A stretch of DNA of 64,000 nucleotides, taken from Lutraria lutraria (lineage: Eukaryota; Mollusca; Bivalvia; Venerida; Mactridae). Made by a program: the position numbers and the translations under genes. Where the stretch lies: positions 32,723,912 through 32,787,911 of the forward strand of contig OZ026848.1 of assembly GCA_964023205.1 (NCBI GenBank), in the 5' to 3' direction. This document shows, piece by piece, positions 45,521 through 57,890 of this stretch; positions within the stretch are counted from its first letter, which is position 1; every line of letters begins with the position of its first letter. Under the pieces are notes generated by a model. It had not been told where the DNA came from and made no database searches. It saw only the letters and a list, made by a program, of their open reading frames with translations.

Positions 45521-46690
45521 ACAAGAGGGCCAAGATGGCCCTATATCGCTCACATGACAATCACTGTTCACTCATTAAAACATTGTTTTGAACCGGTGAC
45601 CTAGTTTTTGACCCCAGACGACCTATGTTCGAATTTGTCTTACATATCATTAAGACAAACAGCCTGACTAGGTTTGGTGAAGATACGATAAAAATTTGAC
45701 ATCTACAGTGTTAATAAGGTTTTCCTAAGATTTGACCTTGTGACCTGGTTTTTTACCCTAGGTGACCCATATTTGAACTTGTCCTTAATATCATTAAGAC
45801 AAACAATCCGACAAGATTTGGCCAAGATCCAATCAATACCATGACATTTAGAGCTTTTACAAGATTTTTACCTAAGATTTTACCTTGTGACCCAGTTTTT
45901 GAACCCGGCTGACCCATGTTCATCCTTGACCCACATATTATTGAGGCAAACATTTTGACAAGGTTTGGTGAAGATCCAATTAAAACTGTGACATCTACAG
46001 TGTTAACAAAGTTTTCCTAAGATTTGACCTGGTGACCTAGTTATTGACCCCAGATGACCCATATTTATACTTGACCGTTATATCATAAAAAAAACGATTT
46101 GACAAAGTTTGGTGAAGATCCAATAATAACTGTGAAATCTACAGTGTTAACATGGTTTTTCATAAGATTTGACCTAGCGACCTAGTTTTTGACCCAAGAT
46201 GACCCATGTTCGAACTCATCCAAGATATTATGAAGACAAACATTCTGACAAGGTTTCATGATCATCCAATCAAAACAGTGACTTCTAGAGTGTTCACAAG
46301 GTTTTCCAGCAATTTGCCCTAGTGACCTAATTTTACTACAGAAATGACCCATTATCAAACATGACCTACATATTATTAAAATAAACATTCTGACAAAGTT
46401 TCATGAAGATAAATGCAAAACAGTGATTTCTAAAGTGTTCACAAGGTTTTCCCTTATTTGGCCCTGGTGACCTAGTTTTTGACCCCAAATGGCCCAATAT
46501 CGAACTCGTCCGAGATTTTGTTGATATTAACGTTTTGACCCAGTTTTGCTAAAATTGAGCCAAAAATGTGGCCCCTAGTGTGGTCACAACAAAAAGTTTG
46601 ACGACGCACGACGCACGACGCACGCCGCACAACGCCGGACGGAGAGTGATCCTAATAGCTCACTTTGTCATTTTGTGACATGTGAGCTAA
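45521..46690 (+). repeat. Dispersed 'gacctagtttttgacccc' repeat, copy B (inside the satellite)
   Basis: Starts acaagagggccaagatggcc and ends acatgtgagctaa. Internal ~150-bp periods; a cgacgcacgacgcacg stretch near the right end; satellite sequence on both sides. Confidence 0.9.
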
Positions 46691-47820
46691 TAAAACAGAG
46701 ACAATTATAATATAATAAGACACGGACAATAAAATATAAAAAAGCACAGACAATATAATATAATAAAACACCGACAACATAATATAATAAACCACGGACA
46801 ATATGATATAATACAGACAATATGATAAAACACAGACAATATAATATGATAAAACACAGACAATATAATATAATAAAACACAGACAATATAATATGATAA
46901 AACACAGACAATATAATATAATAAAACACAGACAATATAATATGATAAAACACAGACAATATAATATAATAAAACACAGACAATATAATATAATAAAACA
47001 CAGACAATATAATATGATAAAACACAGACAATATAATATAATAAAACACAGACAATATAATATGATAAAACACAGACAATATAATATGATAAAACACAGA
47101 CAATATAATATGATAAAACACAGACAATATAATATAATAAAACACAGACAATATAATATAATAAAACACAGACAATATAATATGATAAAACACAGACAAT
47201 ATAATATAATAAAACACAGACAATATAATATGATAAAACACAGACAATATAATATAATAAAACACAGACAATATAATATAATAAAACACAGACAATATAA
47301 TATGATAAAACACAGACAATATAATATGATAAAACACAGACAATATAATATAATAAAACACAGACAATATAATATAATAAAACACAGACAATATAATATA
47401 ATAAAACACAGACAATATAATATGATAAAACACAGACAATATAATATAATAAAACACAGACAATATAATATGATAAAACACAGACAATATAATATAATAA
47501 AACACAGACAATATAATATGATAAAACACAGACAATATAATATAATAAAGCACAGACAATATAATATAATAAAACACAGACAATATAATATAATAAAACG
47601 CGGACAATTAAATATAATAAAGCACAGACAATATAATATAATAAAACACGGACAATAAAATATAATAAAGCACAAACAGTATGATATAATAAAGTACAGA
47701 CAAAATAATATAATAAAGCACAGACAATATAATATAATAAAATACAGACAATATAATATAATAAAACACAAACAATATAATATAATAAAACACAGACAAT
47801 ATAATATAATAAAACACGAC
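46689..47820. repeat. Main 24-bp satellite block
   Basis: About 46 units; the central ones are nearly perfect except for the A/G variant site, and the flanks are degenerate (cggacaattaaat, cacaaacagtatg). Confidence 0.95.
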
Positions 47821-49166
47821 AAATGTCATCTACAGGATTAAAATCATGTAAATATCCTGACACTGTCTGATAGGTTGTCGAGTTTCTACATGCAGACAGG
47901 TATAGATGATCAATTCTTACCAATGTATAAATCAGTGTAACAGCTGGTGTCTGTAGATTACTGTCATGGTGGAAATAACAATGAAGAGCAAGATAGACTG
48001 GTTTTAGGCATTAACTAATTGTTTCTTGTTAAATGCTCATTAAAAATAGATTAGGTAGGTCTGAGCTTTTATGGCTTTTGAAAGGGTAATGTAAAAAAGT
48101 GAGAAATTGGATGTACCATTCCTAGGGCCAGATACAAGTCCAGGGTCACGGGGGTAAATTAGTACACCAGGTAACCAGCAACAAACATTTTTTGTATGCC
48201 TTATAGGAATTATGTTACATTGAATACATGGACAGATTATCAACTTTAATGTGTCCCAGGAGAAAACACACCAGACAATGAAATTTCGTTAATTAGGAGA
48301 CCATCAAGTTAACAGATTGATAAGGGTAAACATTTGCTTAGTTGAATCCCCAGTTGGTTAATGCAGGTACGTATATTACGTTAATGTAGGTTTTTTTCAG
48401 GATTTTGGGAATATGACCCACACCCTTGGGATTGGGAATTTCCGTGGTGTTTTAATCACAATTGGGGAAAATGTACAACTACCAGTTTACAATGTTCAAC
48501 TTATATTCTTCTTAATCTCCAATAGAGATGTACATGTAGTAGAATTAGGTTTTTTTTATTGGGATTTTTTTCTGTGAATTGGGAAAAAAAGACACTGTTT
48601 TTCATTGGGAATATGACAAAATTTCGGCTATAAAATCACCCCCCAAAAAATCACTTGATAAATATACCTGGTTTATAAGACCTTACATGATGGAATAAAA
48701 TCCTTTTACCGTCTATTCTCTGAGTAATTGTGAAGTCAAGCCTGTGTTAGCAGCCACCTCTGAATAAAGGCCATGTTTTTAAATACTGTCATAAATTATT
48801 AAGAACAAAATGACCTCAAAATAAAGATCACATTTTCTCTATACCAAGGGTGGCTTTAATTCACAAGTTTGACTATATAAATTGCTAGCCAAACCCTTCA
48901 AACTTATGACCCTTAAATATAACTAATGCCCAATTTCTAGAGCACTTTACAAAATGTTGTAAATAATATGTGAATAATTACTGGGCAATTTGATATCAAC
49001 AACCAGGATGTTCCATTGACACGAGTGTTATAAAAATTCTCAATTATCTGGCAAATCATGTAAAGCTGGAAGTAATAAGTCTACTGATTCTGATTTTAGG
49101 TGCCTACCTGAATGTTTTTACAAATAAAATTATAAAATATTAGGGGATGGATTATAATGCTCAGAA
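47821..49166. other. Spacer with diverged repeats
   Basis: No gene seen. A 'ttgggaa'-rich stretch (48,395-48,640) opens with ttttttttcaggattttggg, like the left end of the 1400-bp TIR element, and may be a distant relative. A MITE relative lies at about 48,725-48,885. Confidence 0.4.
48725..48885. mobile_element. Diverged copy of the 'cctctgaataaaggcc' MITE
   Basis: Wording cctgtgttagcagccacctc and tgaataaaggccatg matches the reverse complement of 51,580-51,694 and the ends of the MITE at 52,391-52,565. Confidence 0.5.
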
Positions 49167-50313
49167 ACAAGAGGGCCAAGGTGGTCCTATATCGCTCACA
49201 TGACAATCACTGTTCACTCATTAAAACATTGTTTTGAACCGGTGACCTAGTTTTTGACCCTAGACGACCTATGTTCGAATTTGTCTTACATATCATTAAG
49301 ACAAACAGTCTGACTAGGTTTGGTGAAGATACGATCAAAATTTGACATCTACAGTGTTAATAAGGTTTTCCTAAGATTTGACCTTGTGACCTGGTTTTTT
49401 ACCCTAGGTGACCCATATTTGAACTTGTCCTTAATATCATTAAGACAAACAATCTGACAAGGTTTGGCCAAGATCCAATCAAAACCATGACATTTAGAGC
49501 TTTTACAAGATTTTTACCTAAGATTTGACCTTGTGACCCAGTTTTTGAACCCGGCTGACCCATGTTCATCCTTGACCCACATATCATTGAGGCAAACATT
49601 TTGACAAGGTTTGGTGAAGATCCAATTAAAACTGTGACATCTACAGTGTTAACAAAGTTTTCCTAAGATTTGACCTGGTGACCTATTTATTGACCCCAGA
49701 TGACCCATATTTATACTTGACCGTTATATCATTAAAACACACGATTTGACAAAGTTTGGTGAAGATCCAATAATAACTGTGAAATCTACAGTGTTAACAT
49801 GGTTTTTCATAAGATTTGACCTAGCGACCTAGTTTTTGACCCAAGATGACCCATGTTCGAACTCGTCCAAAATATTATGAAGACAAACATTCTGACAAGG
49901 ATCCAATCAAAACAGTGACTTCTAGAGTGTTCACAAGGTTTTCCAGCAATTTGCCCTAGAGACCTAATTTTACTACAGAAATGACCCATTATCAAACTTG
50001 ACCTACATATTATTAAAATAAACATTCTGACAAAGTCTCATGAAGATAAAGTCAAAACAGTGATTTCTAAAGTGTTCACAAGGTTTTCCCTTATTTGGCC
50101 CTGGTGACCTAGTTTTTGACCCCAAATGGCCCAATATCGAACTCGTCCGAGATTTTGTTGATATTAACGTTCTGACCCAGTTTTGCTAAAATTGAGCCAA
50201 AAATGTGGCCCCTAGTGTGGTCACAACAAAAAGTTTGACGACGCACGACGCCAGACGTCGGACGGAGAGTGATCCTAATAGCTCATTTTGTCACTTTGTG
50301 ACATGTGAGCTAA
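49167..50313 (+). repeat. Dispersed 'gacctagtttttgacccc' repeat, copy C
   Basis: Full-length, 1147 bp, very similar to copies B and D, with a small deletion near 49,900 and a shorter cgacgcacg stretch. Confidence 0.9.
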
Positions 50314-50430
50314 AAAGGGTTCACCTCCTATCTACCACTTTTGCGGTCAATTAACTGTAAACATGACCAATTATTCTATAGTAATATAAAAATTCTCTGA
50401 CTATACAATGGCCACCCATGGGTAACACAA

Positions 50431-51577
50431 ACAAGAGGGCCAAGATGGCCCTATATCGCTCACATGACAATCACTGTTCACTCATTAAAACATTGTTTTG
50501 AACCGGTGACCTAGTTTTTGACCCCAGACCACCTATGTTCGAATTTGTCTTACATGTCATTAAGACAAACAGTCTGACTAGGTTTGGTGAAGATAAGATC
50601 AAAATTTGACATCTACAGTGTTAATAAGGTTTTCCTAAGATTTGACCTTGTGACCTGGTTTTTGACCCTAGGTGACCCATATTTGAACTTGTCCTTAATA
50701 TCATTAAGACAAACAATCTGACAAGATTTGGCCAAGATCCAATCAAAACCATGACATTTAGAGCTTTTACAAGATTTTTACCTAAGATTTGACCTTGTGA
50801 CCCAGTTTTTGAACCCGGCTGACCCATGTTCATCCTTGACCCACATATCATTGAGCCAAACATTTTGACAAGGTTTGGTGAAGATCCAATTAAAACTGTG
50901 ACATCTACAGTGTTAACAAAGTTTTCCTAAGATTTGACCTGGTGACCTATTTATTGACCCCAGATGACCCATATTTATACTTGACCGTTATATCATTAAA
51001 ACACGATTTGACAAAGTTTGGTGAAGATCCAATAATAACTGTGAAATCTACAGTGTTAACATGGTTTTTCATAAGATTTGACCTAGCGACCTAGTTTTTG
51101 ACCCAAGATGACCCATGTTCGAACTCGTCCAAGATATTATGAAGACAAACATTCTGACAAGGTTTCATGATCATCCAATCAAAACAGTGACTTCTAGAGT
51201 GTTCACAAGGTTTTCCAGCAATTTGCCCTAGTGACCTAATTTTACTACAGAAATTACCCATTATCAAACTTGACCTACATATTATTAAAATAAACATTCT
51301 GACAAAGTTTCATGAAGATAAAGTCAAAACAGTGATTTCTAAAGTGTTCACAAGGTTTTCCCTTATTTGGCCCTGGTGACCTAGTTTTTGACCCCAAATG
51401 GCCCAATATCGAACTCGTCCGAGATTTTGTTGATATTAACGTTCTAACCCAGTTTTGCTAAAATTGAGCCAAAAATGTGGCCCCTAGTGTGGTCACAACA
51501 AAAAGTTTGACGACGCACGACGCACGACGCCGGACGGAGAGTGATCCTAATAGCTCACTTTGTGACATGTGAGCTAA
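50431..51577 (+). repeat. Dispersed 'gacctagtttttgacccc' repeat, copy D
   Basis: Full-length, 1147 bp; same orientation as copy C, 117 bp away. Its right edge abuts half of a MITE (51,578-51,694). Confidence 0.9.
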
Positions 51578-51694
51578 AATGGCTTTTATTAACAGGTGGT
51601 CTTTGCTCAGAGATCATTTTGTTCTAAATATTAACAGTTCTTAAAAGAATGGCCTTTATTCAGAGGTTGCCAGTAACACAGTTTGGCTGTACTG
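51578..51694. mobile_element. Half of a 'cctctgaataaaggcc' MITE
   Basis: Only the right half, ending ttggctgtactg, is recognisable; the left half is cut by repeat copy D. Confidence 0.5.
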
Positions 51695-51995
51695 ATAATA
51701 CAGTGCTCCCATTGGTTTAAAATTCAACAGGTGCTTTGATCAGCCAATCAAGAAGTTCAGATTTAGAGAAACACTCAAGTACTGTATCAGAAATTTGTTT
51801 AAAAATTAAGATTTCAGCCAAAATACTAGACCCATGTCAATATAACCAACAATCAGTTGAAATGTTTAAATGTACTGAAAGAAATACAATGTAACAACAA
51901 AGATTCTATTTTGTTAGCAATTTATTTCATTAAAATAAAATGTAAATCTATCACAGAAAAAACACATAAGGTGTTGGTCTCACCTCAGTGTTGTA

Positions 51996-52184
51996 CAGTA
52001 AAACTTCTGAGAACTGGATTTTGAAAATCAGACTCCCTGAAAACCAAAATTCTCTGAAAATCAGACAATTTGTCCAGTCCAGTTATTTTCAAATTTCATA
52101 AAAAATTCTCTGAAAGCCAGAATTCTCAGAAAACTAGACTTTTAGTCCAGTCCGGCAGAGGTCCGATTATCAGGAGTTCTACTG
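51996..52184. mobile_element. Pogo/Tigger-like MITE, 189 bp
   Basis: Left cagtaaaacttctgagaact; right, reversed, cagtagaactcctgataatc. TA on the left; right flank altered. The interior repeats ccagtcc and ctctgaaa words. Confidence 0.55.
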
Positions 52185-52390
52185 AATATATGTTCTACAC
52201 ATTAAGTCTAAAATTCTAGTTATACCTTTTTTGTCTTAACAATCATAATGTTGTCGGTCATTACTTAAATGCTGGGCAATTCTAGGATCCAGTGTACATC
52301 TAAATAGCACAGAACATAAGTATAATTATAATAATATATACAGATCTAAATGTGATTTCATTCATCGACACACGTACCCATAGAGATATA

Positions 52391-52565
52391 CAGTCATACC
52401 TCTGAACAAAGGCCATCATTTCAAGACATAAAGTGGCTTTTATTAACATGTGACCTTTATTTGTGGGTCATTTTGATTTAAATTATCAATGACCATGTTT
52501 AACGGATGGCCTCAATTCACAGGGTGGTCTATAATCAGAAGTGGTCGCTGACACAGGTTTTACTG
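52391..52565. mobile_element. MITE, 175 bp, TA-flanked
   Basis: Left cagtcatacctctgaacaaa; right, reversed, cagtaaaacctgtgtcagcg. TA at 52,389-52,390 and 52,566-52,567. Confidence 0.65.
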
Positions 52566-52567
52566 TA

Positions 52568-53074
52568 ATAATAAAACTCTTCTTCATAATCCATGAGATA
52601 GACATTAATAAACATTATCTGTAATTCACATTTAAAGTATGAGTGTACTAGCAACTTCTAGGACGGATGCACTTTGATTAAACAAAATCAAAATAATACG
52701 AAAATTCAACATTGAGACAATATCACAAAATACATAGAAATTAAAAACAATTATCAAAAAATATCAATTAATATGATAATTGTTTGAAAACATGTTGGAA
52801 ACAGAAGAATCATACTGCAAGCAACCCAGACATTTAAAGTTATAAAAAAAATCAACTGATGGATTTTCACAATTATATGCAATTAAATTTTTTATCGAAT
52901 GACAAAATTTATAAGCATATAAATCTTGCCGTTCTAAACATGGAATCCCAGACATACTCGCAGGCAGCAGAGGATTCTTTTTCTACTAATGAGTTTCAGA
53001 AAATGCAATCAAATCAGTTGATAATTAAGGCACAATTTTCCTTGACAGCATAACCAAGTATTGTGAAATATAAT
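52568..53074. other. AT-rich spacer
   Basis: The overlapping short ORFs on both strands near 52,764-53,053 show no domain. Confidence 0.35.
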
Positions 53075-53315
53075 TGTTTGTTTGTGAGTTTTCAACAGTC
53101 AGAGTCATATGAGGCGAACAGTTCACCTAGCCATCGTTCCTTGGAAGAACCAGTACTAGACTCCCATCCACTGTAAGCAACTGCCTACTTTCTCACATGA
53201 AGAGACATGGTTGGTACGGTAACTGGGCTCGAACCCACGACCCTCTATCAGTGAGAGATTACAGGGATTTGAAGTCAGTGACCTTAACCATTTGATCATG
53301 GAGGCAGGTCATGAC
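53075..53315 (-). repeat. Full-length RUDI-like SINE, TSD ATATAAT
   Basis: Read on the minus strand: head tgatcaaatggttaaggtca, B-box gggttcgagccc, then accatgtctcttcatgtgag, the shared body and the tail ttttcaacagtc reversed, ending in caaacaaaca. Flanked by atataat at 53,068-53,074 and 53,316-53,322. Confidence 0.9.
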
Positions 53316-54829
53316 ATATAATACAAGTTTAATATATTACTTTAATAAAACTTAATAAAAAAAGTTCCAAGCTAAACTGTTACTTTTTATGATGCACTAT
53401 AAAATCAATCATTTAAACAAATGTTCTGAAAAAGTCAGTGAAATTCTTCAAAAGCAAAATTTCTGCTAACAAAAAAATAAACATGACCTGGTTCTATTAT
53501 GACATAATAAACAATAAATTAACTTCACTAAAAACATGATTATACATATAATTAGAACTAATTGTAATCAGGAAAAATAAAACAAGCCAATGTAAATTTA
53601 TCAGATCACATACATGTATATAAAGTGAATGATCAGCTTAAAAAAATGTTACATTGATAAAAATAAAACTTCCTAGAATAGACTTACTTAGAGAGAATAA
53701 CTTGTTGAAACCATCTATAACTGAAATAATATAGCATTCTTCTTTACCAAAATAAAATCTAGTTTAATATCATTGGTAAAAAAAACAATACCAAATAATT
53801 ACATAAAAAATCTATTTTATCTATCAACAGTAATTAAACAAATAAAATAAAGTTTGTTAGTATTAAGATGGTAATGTATTTCCTTTGAAAATACTAAATA
53901 ACTTTTAACCAACTTGGCTATTTATATTAACTAGATTTTACAACCTTGAAGTTGTCTGACATGACTTAATGTTAAAGGTTTCTGTATCTACATGAGCAGA
54001 CAGCAGTACTGACTTTTAATATGGTAATATAGAAAAGGAAATCTCTCAGGTAGACCATCCTTAAAATGTGTTTGTTTGGGGTAACTATACCCAGAGAATT
54101 TTCAGTGGGTAGGTAGGTAGGAAATATTTTTTTTTACAATTCATTTTTTACATGGAATCCAAAATACCTGTCAAAATGCTATTTAAATATTGAAAAAATA
54201 ATTCCCAAGAGACCAAAAAAGTTGGGTTGGCCTTTTTCAACGAGTAGGTAGCATAACTCCAAACCTAATATTTTTTTAAGGATAGCCCCTTCAGCTTGAC
54301 TAAAAATGACCTATAACTACTGATCACTAATAACAATTAAAACATTATATATACTTAAAATGCTACAATAGTATATATCAGATCACTGACTCCTAAATAA
54401 ATAAATAAACAAAACAAAAATAATTGTCTTGTAAAAAGGACAACATGCAAAAAATGCAGGCATGTGTACACCAGTGTCTCAATGACAGCAGGTAATCTAT
54501 GATTTACTTAATACATCACCATATTCTGTGATAGACCAAAAATAATATCGGCCATAAAAAGAACATATTTTATTATTTTCATGTAAACAAAAGATAAACA
54601 TTCAACTGAGTAATACACAGGGGCCTGAAAATGCATTTTTTCAGACTGGTTCAATCTTTTTGTCAGAGAAGAAAAAATCTATCATGATATTTATTCAGAA
54701 ACAAGAATGCGAAATGTTAAGGAATATAAGAACACTAAATAAATGCATCATGAAGACCAATACGTCAAATGGGGCCGTAACTCCTGTGAAAATGTTTGGA
54801 TTTTAACAGAAATTGAACTCGACTTATAT
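53316..54829. other. AT-rich spacer
   Basis: No gene or repeat recognised. A gtaggtaggtaggaa run lies at ~54,110. Confidence 0.4.
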
Positions 54830-54869
54830 TTTATTAATATACACCTTCATGTAAAAATATGAAACCAAT

Positions 54870-55274
54870 TCAAAATTTGAAAAGGCGTAAACCAAAATTT
54901 AAACCGACAGACAGGGGAAACATTTTATGCCCTTCTGCCATTTCTAATGGTAAGGGCATAAAAGTGGGACAAGAATGATAAGGTTGAATAAAAAGCAGGG
55001 TGTGGGTAAAAATTGTTAGGGGTAAGAATGGAAGATAACCAAACATTTTATCTATAAAGGCTGCTATCTGTTCAGAGTTATTTAGTATGTTATGTAGTGT
55101 TGTCTGTAGGAATGGGTTATCATCTGTATTTCTCAGGATTCCAAGCTCGTTTAGGTTTGGGTTTATTTTGTCTTCTTCTCTTCTCGGAAGCTGGGCGTGG
55201 TATGTGTATTGGTTGCCATGGCATTGGATTGTAAAATGTAGGTACTGGATATGCACAGGTGTCATGGTAACCTG
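54870..55274 (-). CDS. Candidate terminal coding exon of an unrecognised minus-strand gene
   Basis: On the minus strand an acceptor (ttatttcag) ends at 55,275. An ATG in good context (accATGaca) follows at 55,263-55,265, and the frame runs 131 codons to a stop at 54,870-54,872. An AATAAA lies about 35 bp further on (54,830-54,835). The sequence begins MTPVHIQYLHFTIQCHGNQY; it has a charged middle (LPRREEDKINPNLNELGILR) and a hydrophobic FGYLPFLPLTIFTHTLLF around residues 75-92. I do not recognise it. The exon is complete in itself, so the ATG could be the start after a non-coding first exon. It is divergent to the ankyrin/DPY-30 gene and may share its upstream region. Chance ORF remains possible. 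Confidence 0.4.
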   Translation of the reverse strand, partial: QVTMTPVHIQYLHFTIQCHGNQYTYHAQLPRREEDKINPNLNELGILRNTDDNPFLQTTLHNILNNSEQIAAFIDKMFGYLPFLPLTIFTHTLLFIQPYHSCPTFMPLPLEMAEGHKMFPLSVGLNFGLRLFKF

Positions 55275-55891
55275 AAATAATAATCAAATTTCATATTTAC
55301 AATTTTTCTGAAATTAGTGTAATTTTTATAAATTTTACATATGTATAGAAGTAGGTAGGTGTGATTTTCAACCAGTGTAAATTTTTTTTTTTTTAATATT
55401 ATGTGATTAATAATGTATTAAGCCTTGTTAGCATAAAGAGGTGAACAGTAATCGAAGTTCCTGGATTATACCATCATTCATTTCATAGATAACTCGATAA
55501 ACCTCATCTGATTATCAGTGGTGAGGAACTTAGGAATATTAGTTTGTGAGATTGTCAAAAATCATGACACATTATATTCAATAGATAAATAATATGAAGC
55601 TATTAGATAAAGGATGACTGATAGTAAATGATTGACTTTGTATGTTTATTGAAGTAGACTTTAATTTGTACACAATGTGATCAATTGTATTAAAGTGCTT
55701 TGTTAGCAATAAATTCCAAACATCAGTTAAGTTACCTTGAACTTCAGCTCACAAGTTATTATTGGTAATATAACATTAAAGGTACAATACTCTTTTTTTG
55801 CTTTAATATGGCTTCATTTTTTGGTCCTTAACTTGCTATATATTATTTACCTTTCAAAAAGACATCTGATATTATGTTTAATGAGTTCACA
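55275..55891. other. Spacer with no supported gene
   Basis: AT-rich; nothing recognised. Confidence 0.35.
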
Positions 55892-56108
55892 TCAAATCAC
55901 TGTAACCCCTCACTGATAGAAGATTGTGGGTTCAAGCCCAGAATACCAACAATGTCTCTTTAAATGATAGAAAGTAGGCAGTTGCTTACAGAGGATGGGA
56001 GTCTAGTACTGTACTGGTTCTTCCCAGGAACGATGATTAGGTAAACTGTCCGCCTCATATGACTTTGACAGTTGAAAAGTGGCGTAAAACTCAAATAAAC
56101 AACAAAAT
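55892..56108 (+). repeat. RUDI-like SINE, 5'-truncated
   Basis: Starts tcaaatcactgtaacccctc, has the B-box gggttcaagccc and the shared body with 'ctggttcttcccaggaacga', and ends aaactcaaataaacaac. The minus-strand ORF at 56,003-56,209 is a shadow of it. Confidence 0.85.
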
Positions 56109-57890
56109 GAGTGTTCAAACCAAGAGAACCTATTTTTAGAACTTGTCAGCTGCAAATTTTGTTTTCTTGTTTTAGTACTTTTACACCATGGGGTTAACCA
56201 TTGAACCAACAGTCAGGATCATTAAGTTAGTTTTCCATTTTTTCTGCAGGAGGAATTATAAGACCCAAGGTGTATACCAGCAGACATTTTCTATGCCTCT
56301 TTCGCGTTGGATTAAAACACACAGTTAGTAATTACTAGTCAGAGATCATAACTACTAGATGGTACGTTAGACCCTTTATTTTTCTCTCAAAAAAGGTGAA
56401 AATTTGAGAACTAAAGCTAGTTCAGATGATTTCTCTGCGGAATTACAAGAAGTGATTTTTTCAAATGTACATCATTTAAAATGTGTCAAGCATTAATTTA
56501 AGTAAATTTTACCTAAAAATATTACAAAGTTTTTCAAATTAAGTTTTTTACAATCCATAATAAATTAAATGAGTGCCAATTTTATACAAATTTTAAAAAA
56601 TCGACAATTAATAGATTGCAAAAATTAATGTTGTTATATTATACTTCAAAACATTAAAATATCCACTAAATTAGATAAAAATGAAAACAAAATCACACTA
56701 TTTACTATAACACTACATAATTTATCAGACCCAAACTAGAATTAGATTACATAAAACTGATATCAAATTTATTATCAATCTATTTCGAATGGACAAGTCA
56801 GGCTGTTTAATGCTGAATAAAGATAAATATTTGATTTCAATATTAGCTCGAGGCTTTCACCAGCTTAACGCTTCAATAGTCTTCTTTCAATTCATACCGC
56901 TTACAATGGCTACCTGGTTGCTACCATAAATAAACCCGTGGCAACCAGTGAAAGCTATTAAACTTAAAGCAATACAGATTGTGTAAAAGTAAAACTTTTG
57001 TTTTGAGGAAAATTAAGGTTGTAACAGGACACTATTTTAATCAAACGTTGGAGTAAACCTACACTGGATATAAAACAAAAGGTATTTAATCATTATCTCA
57101 CATTACTTACAATCTTTAAGCTCATAAACGACGGAGAATTTGATATTTATTATGAAAGGTCTAACGTTATAACCTGTGATTAAGTGTTGTTAATCTTTTA
57201 AGTCTAATCTTACTGGGTATTAATTTTAAATGTTACAATAAATTTATGAAGCATGTAATATTTAATTACTTCGCTTAATTAATTAATGATTTAATTACTA
57301 TCTAAGCTCAAGTTATTAAGAATTCATTTTTAACTTAATAATGATTTATGTCTACATATAAAATCAAGTACTAACATGTGTTAACTTGGACTAAAATACA
57401 CTAAATAAATGTTAGAATTAAATGAAGGTCTAAGATATACAGGGACACTACTAGAAAGTATAAAATATTGAATTTATGAATAAATATTGCATGATTCATT
57501 GTATGGCAAAAAAGAGAAAATTTTAATAACTGGTATTGATATTTTTTAGCCCAGGCAATAAGCAAATTCACACATGCTGTAACTGAATGAACAGAATTTA
57601 ATTGCCAGACTCGTCGTCTGCAGACTGACCACTTCCAATCAGAATGATTACACTTTAAGTCATTTCAAGGCTAAAAACTCAAATCCTTAAGTCTGAAAAG
57701 ACTAGCAATCTAAGACTGAATCAATATCTGCTAAATCTCCTTAATAATGAAAATGAGTTCAAAGTGCATCATTTTAAAACATCTGAGACTCAGAACTTGA
57801 TTTCAGATTTAAGATTAGTTTACAATCTCAGATTTGAACAAGCACCGAGATCAATCAAATCACTTTAACAGTTTACTTTTTTGTTAGCAG
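56109..57890. other. Upstream region of the ankyrin/DPY-30 gene
   Basis: Non-coding as far as can be seen. It must contain the 5' untranslated exon(s), since the first coding exon starts at an acceptor. A possible donor is acaaaag|gtattt at ~57,080. Confidence 0.4.
56916..56946. promoter_or_regulatory. Inverted GGTTGC half-sites (RFX/X-box-like)
   Basis: ggttgctacc (56,916-56,925) faces gtggcaacc (56,938-56,946). RFX factors bind inverted GTTGC-type half-sites at ciliary gene promoters, but the 12-bp gap is longer than in a standard X-box. Suggestive only. Confidence 0.25.

Larger units (their letters stand above)
44510..47820. repeat. 24-bp satellite array, split by two insertions
   Basis: The unit acacagacaatataatataa plus taaa is best preserved at 46,815-47,620, with a common A/G variant (ataata or atgata). 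Degenerate outer parts lie at 44,510-44,716 and 45,291-45,520. The arrays are interrupted by foreign repeats at 44,717-45,290 and 45,521-46,690. Because the period is a multiple of 3 and stop-free in several frames, long ORFs (up to 423 codons) appear on both strands; none is a gene. Confidence 0.95.

Noticed and set aside
46652..47923. ORFs of 423, 384, 300 and 278 codons on both strands
   Set aside because: They are translations of the 24-bp satellite (8-residue period in every frame) and run into unrelated flanks.
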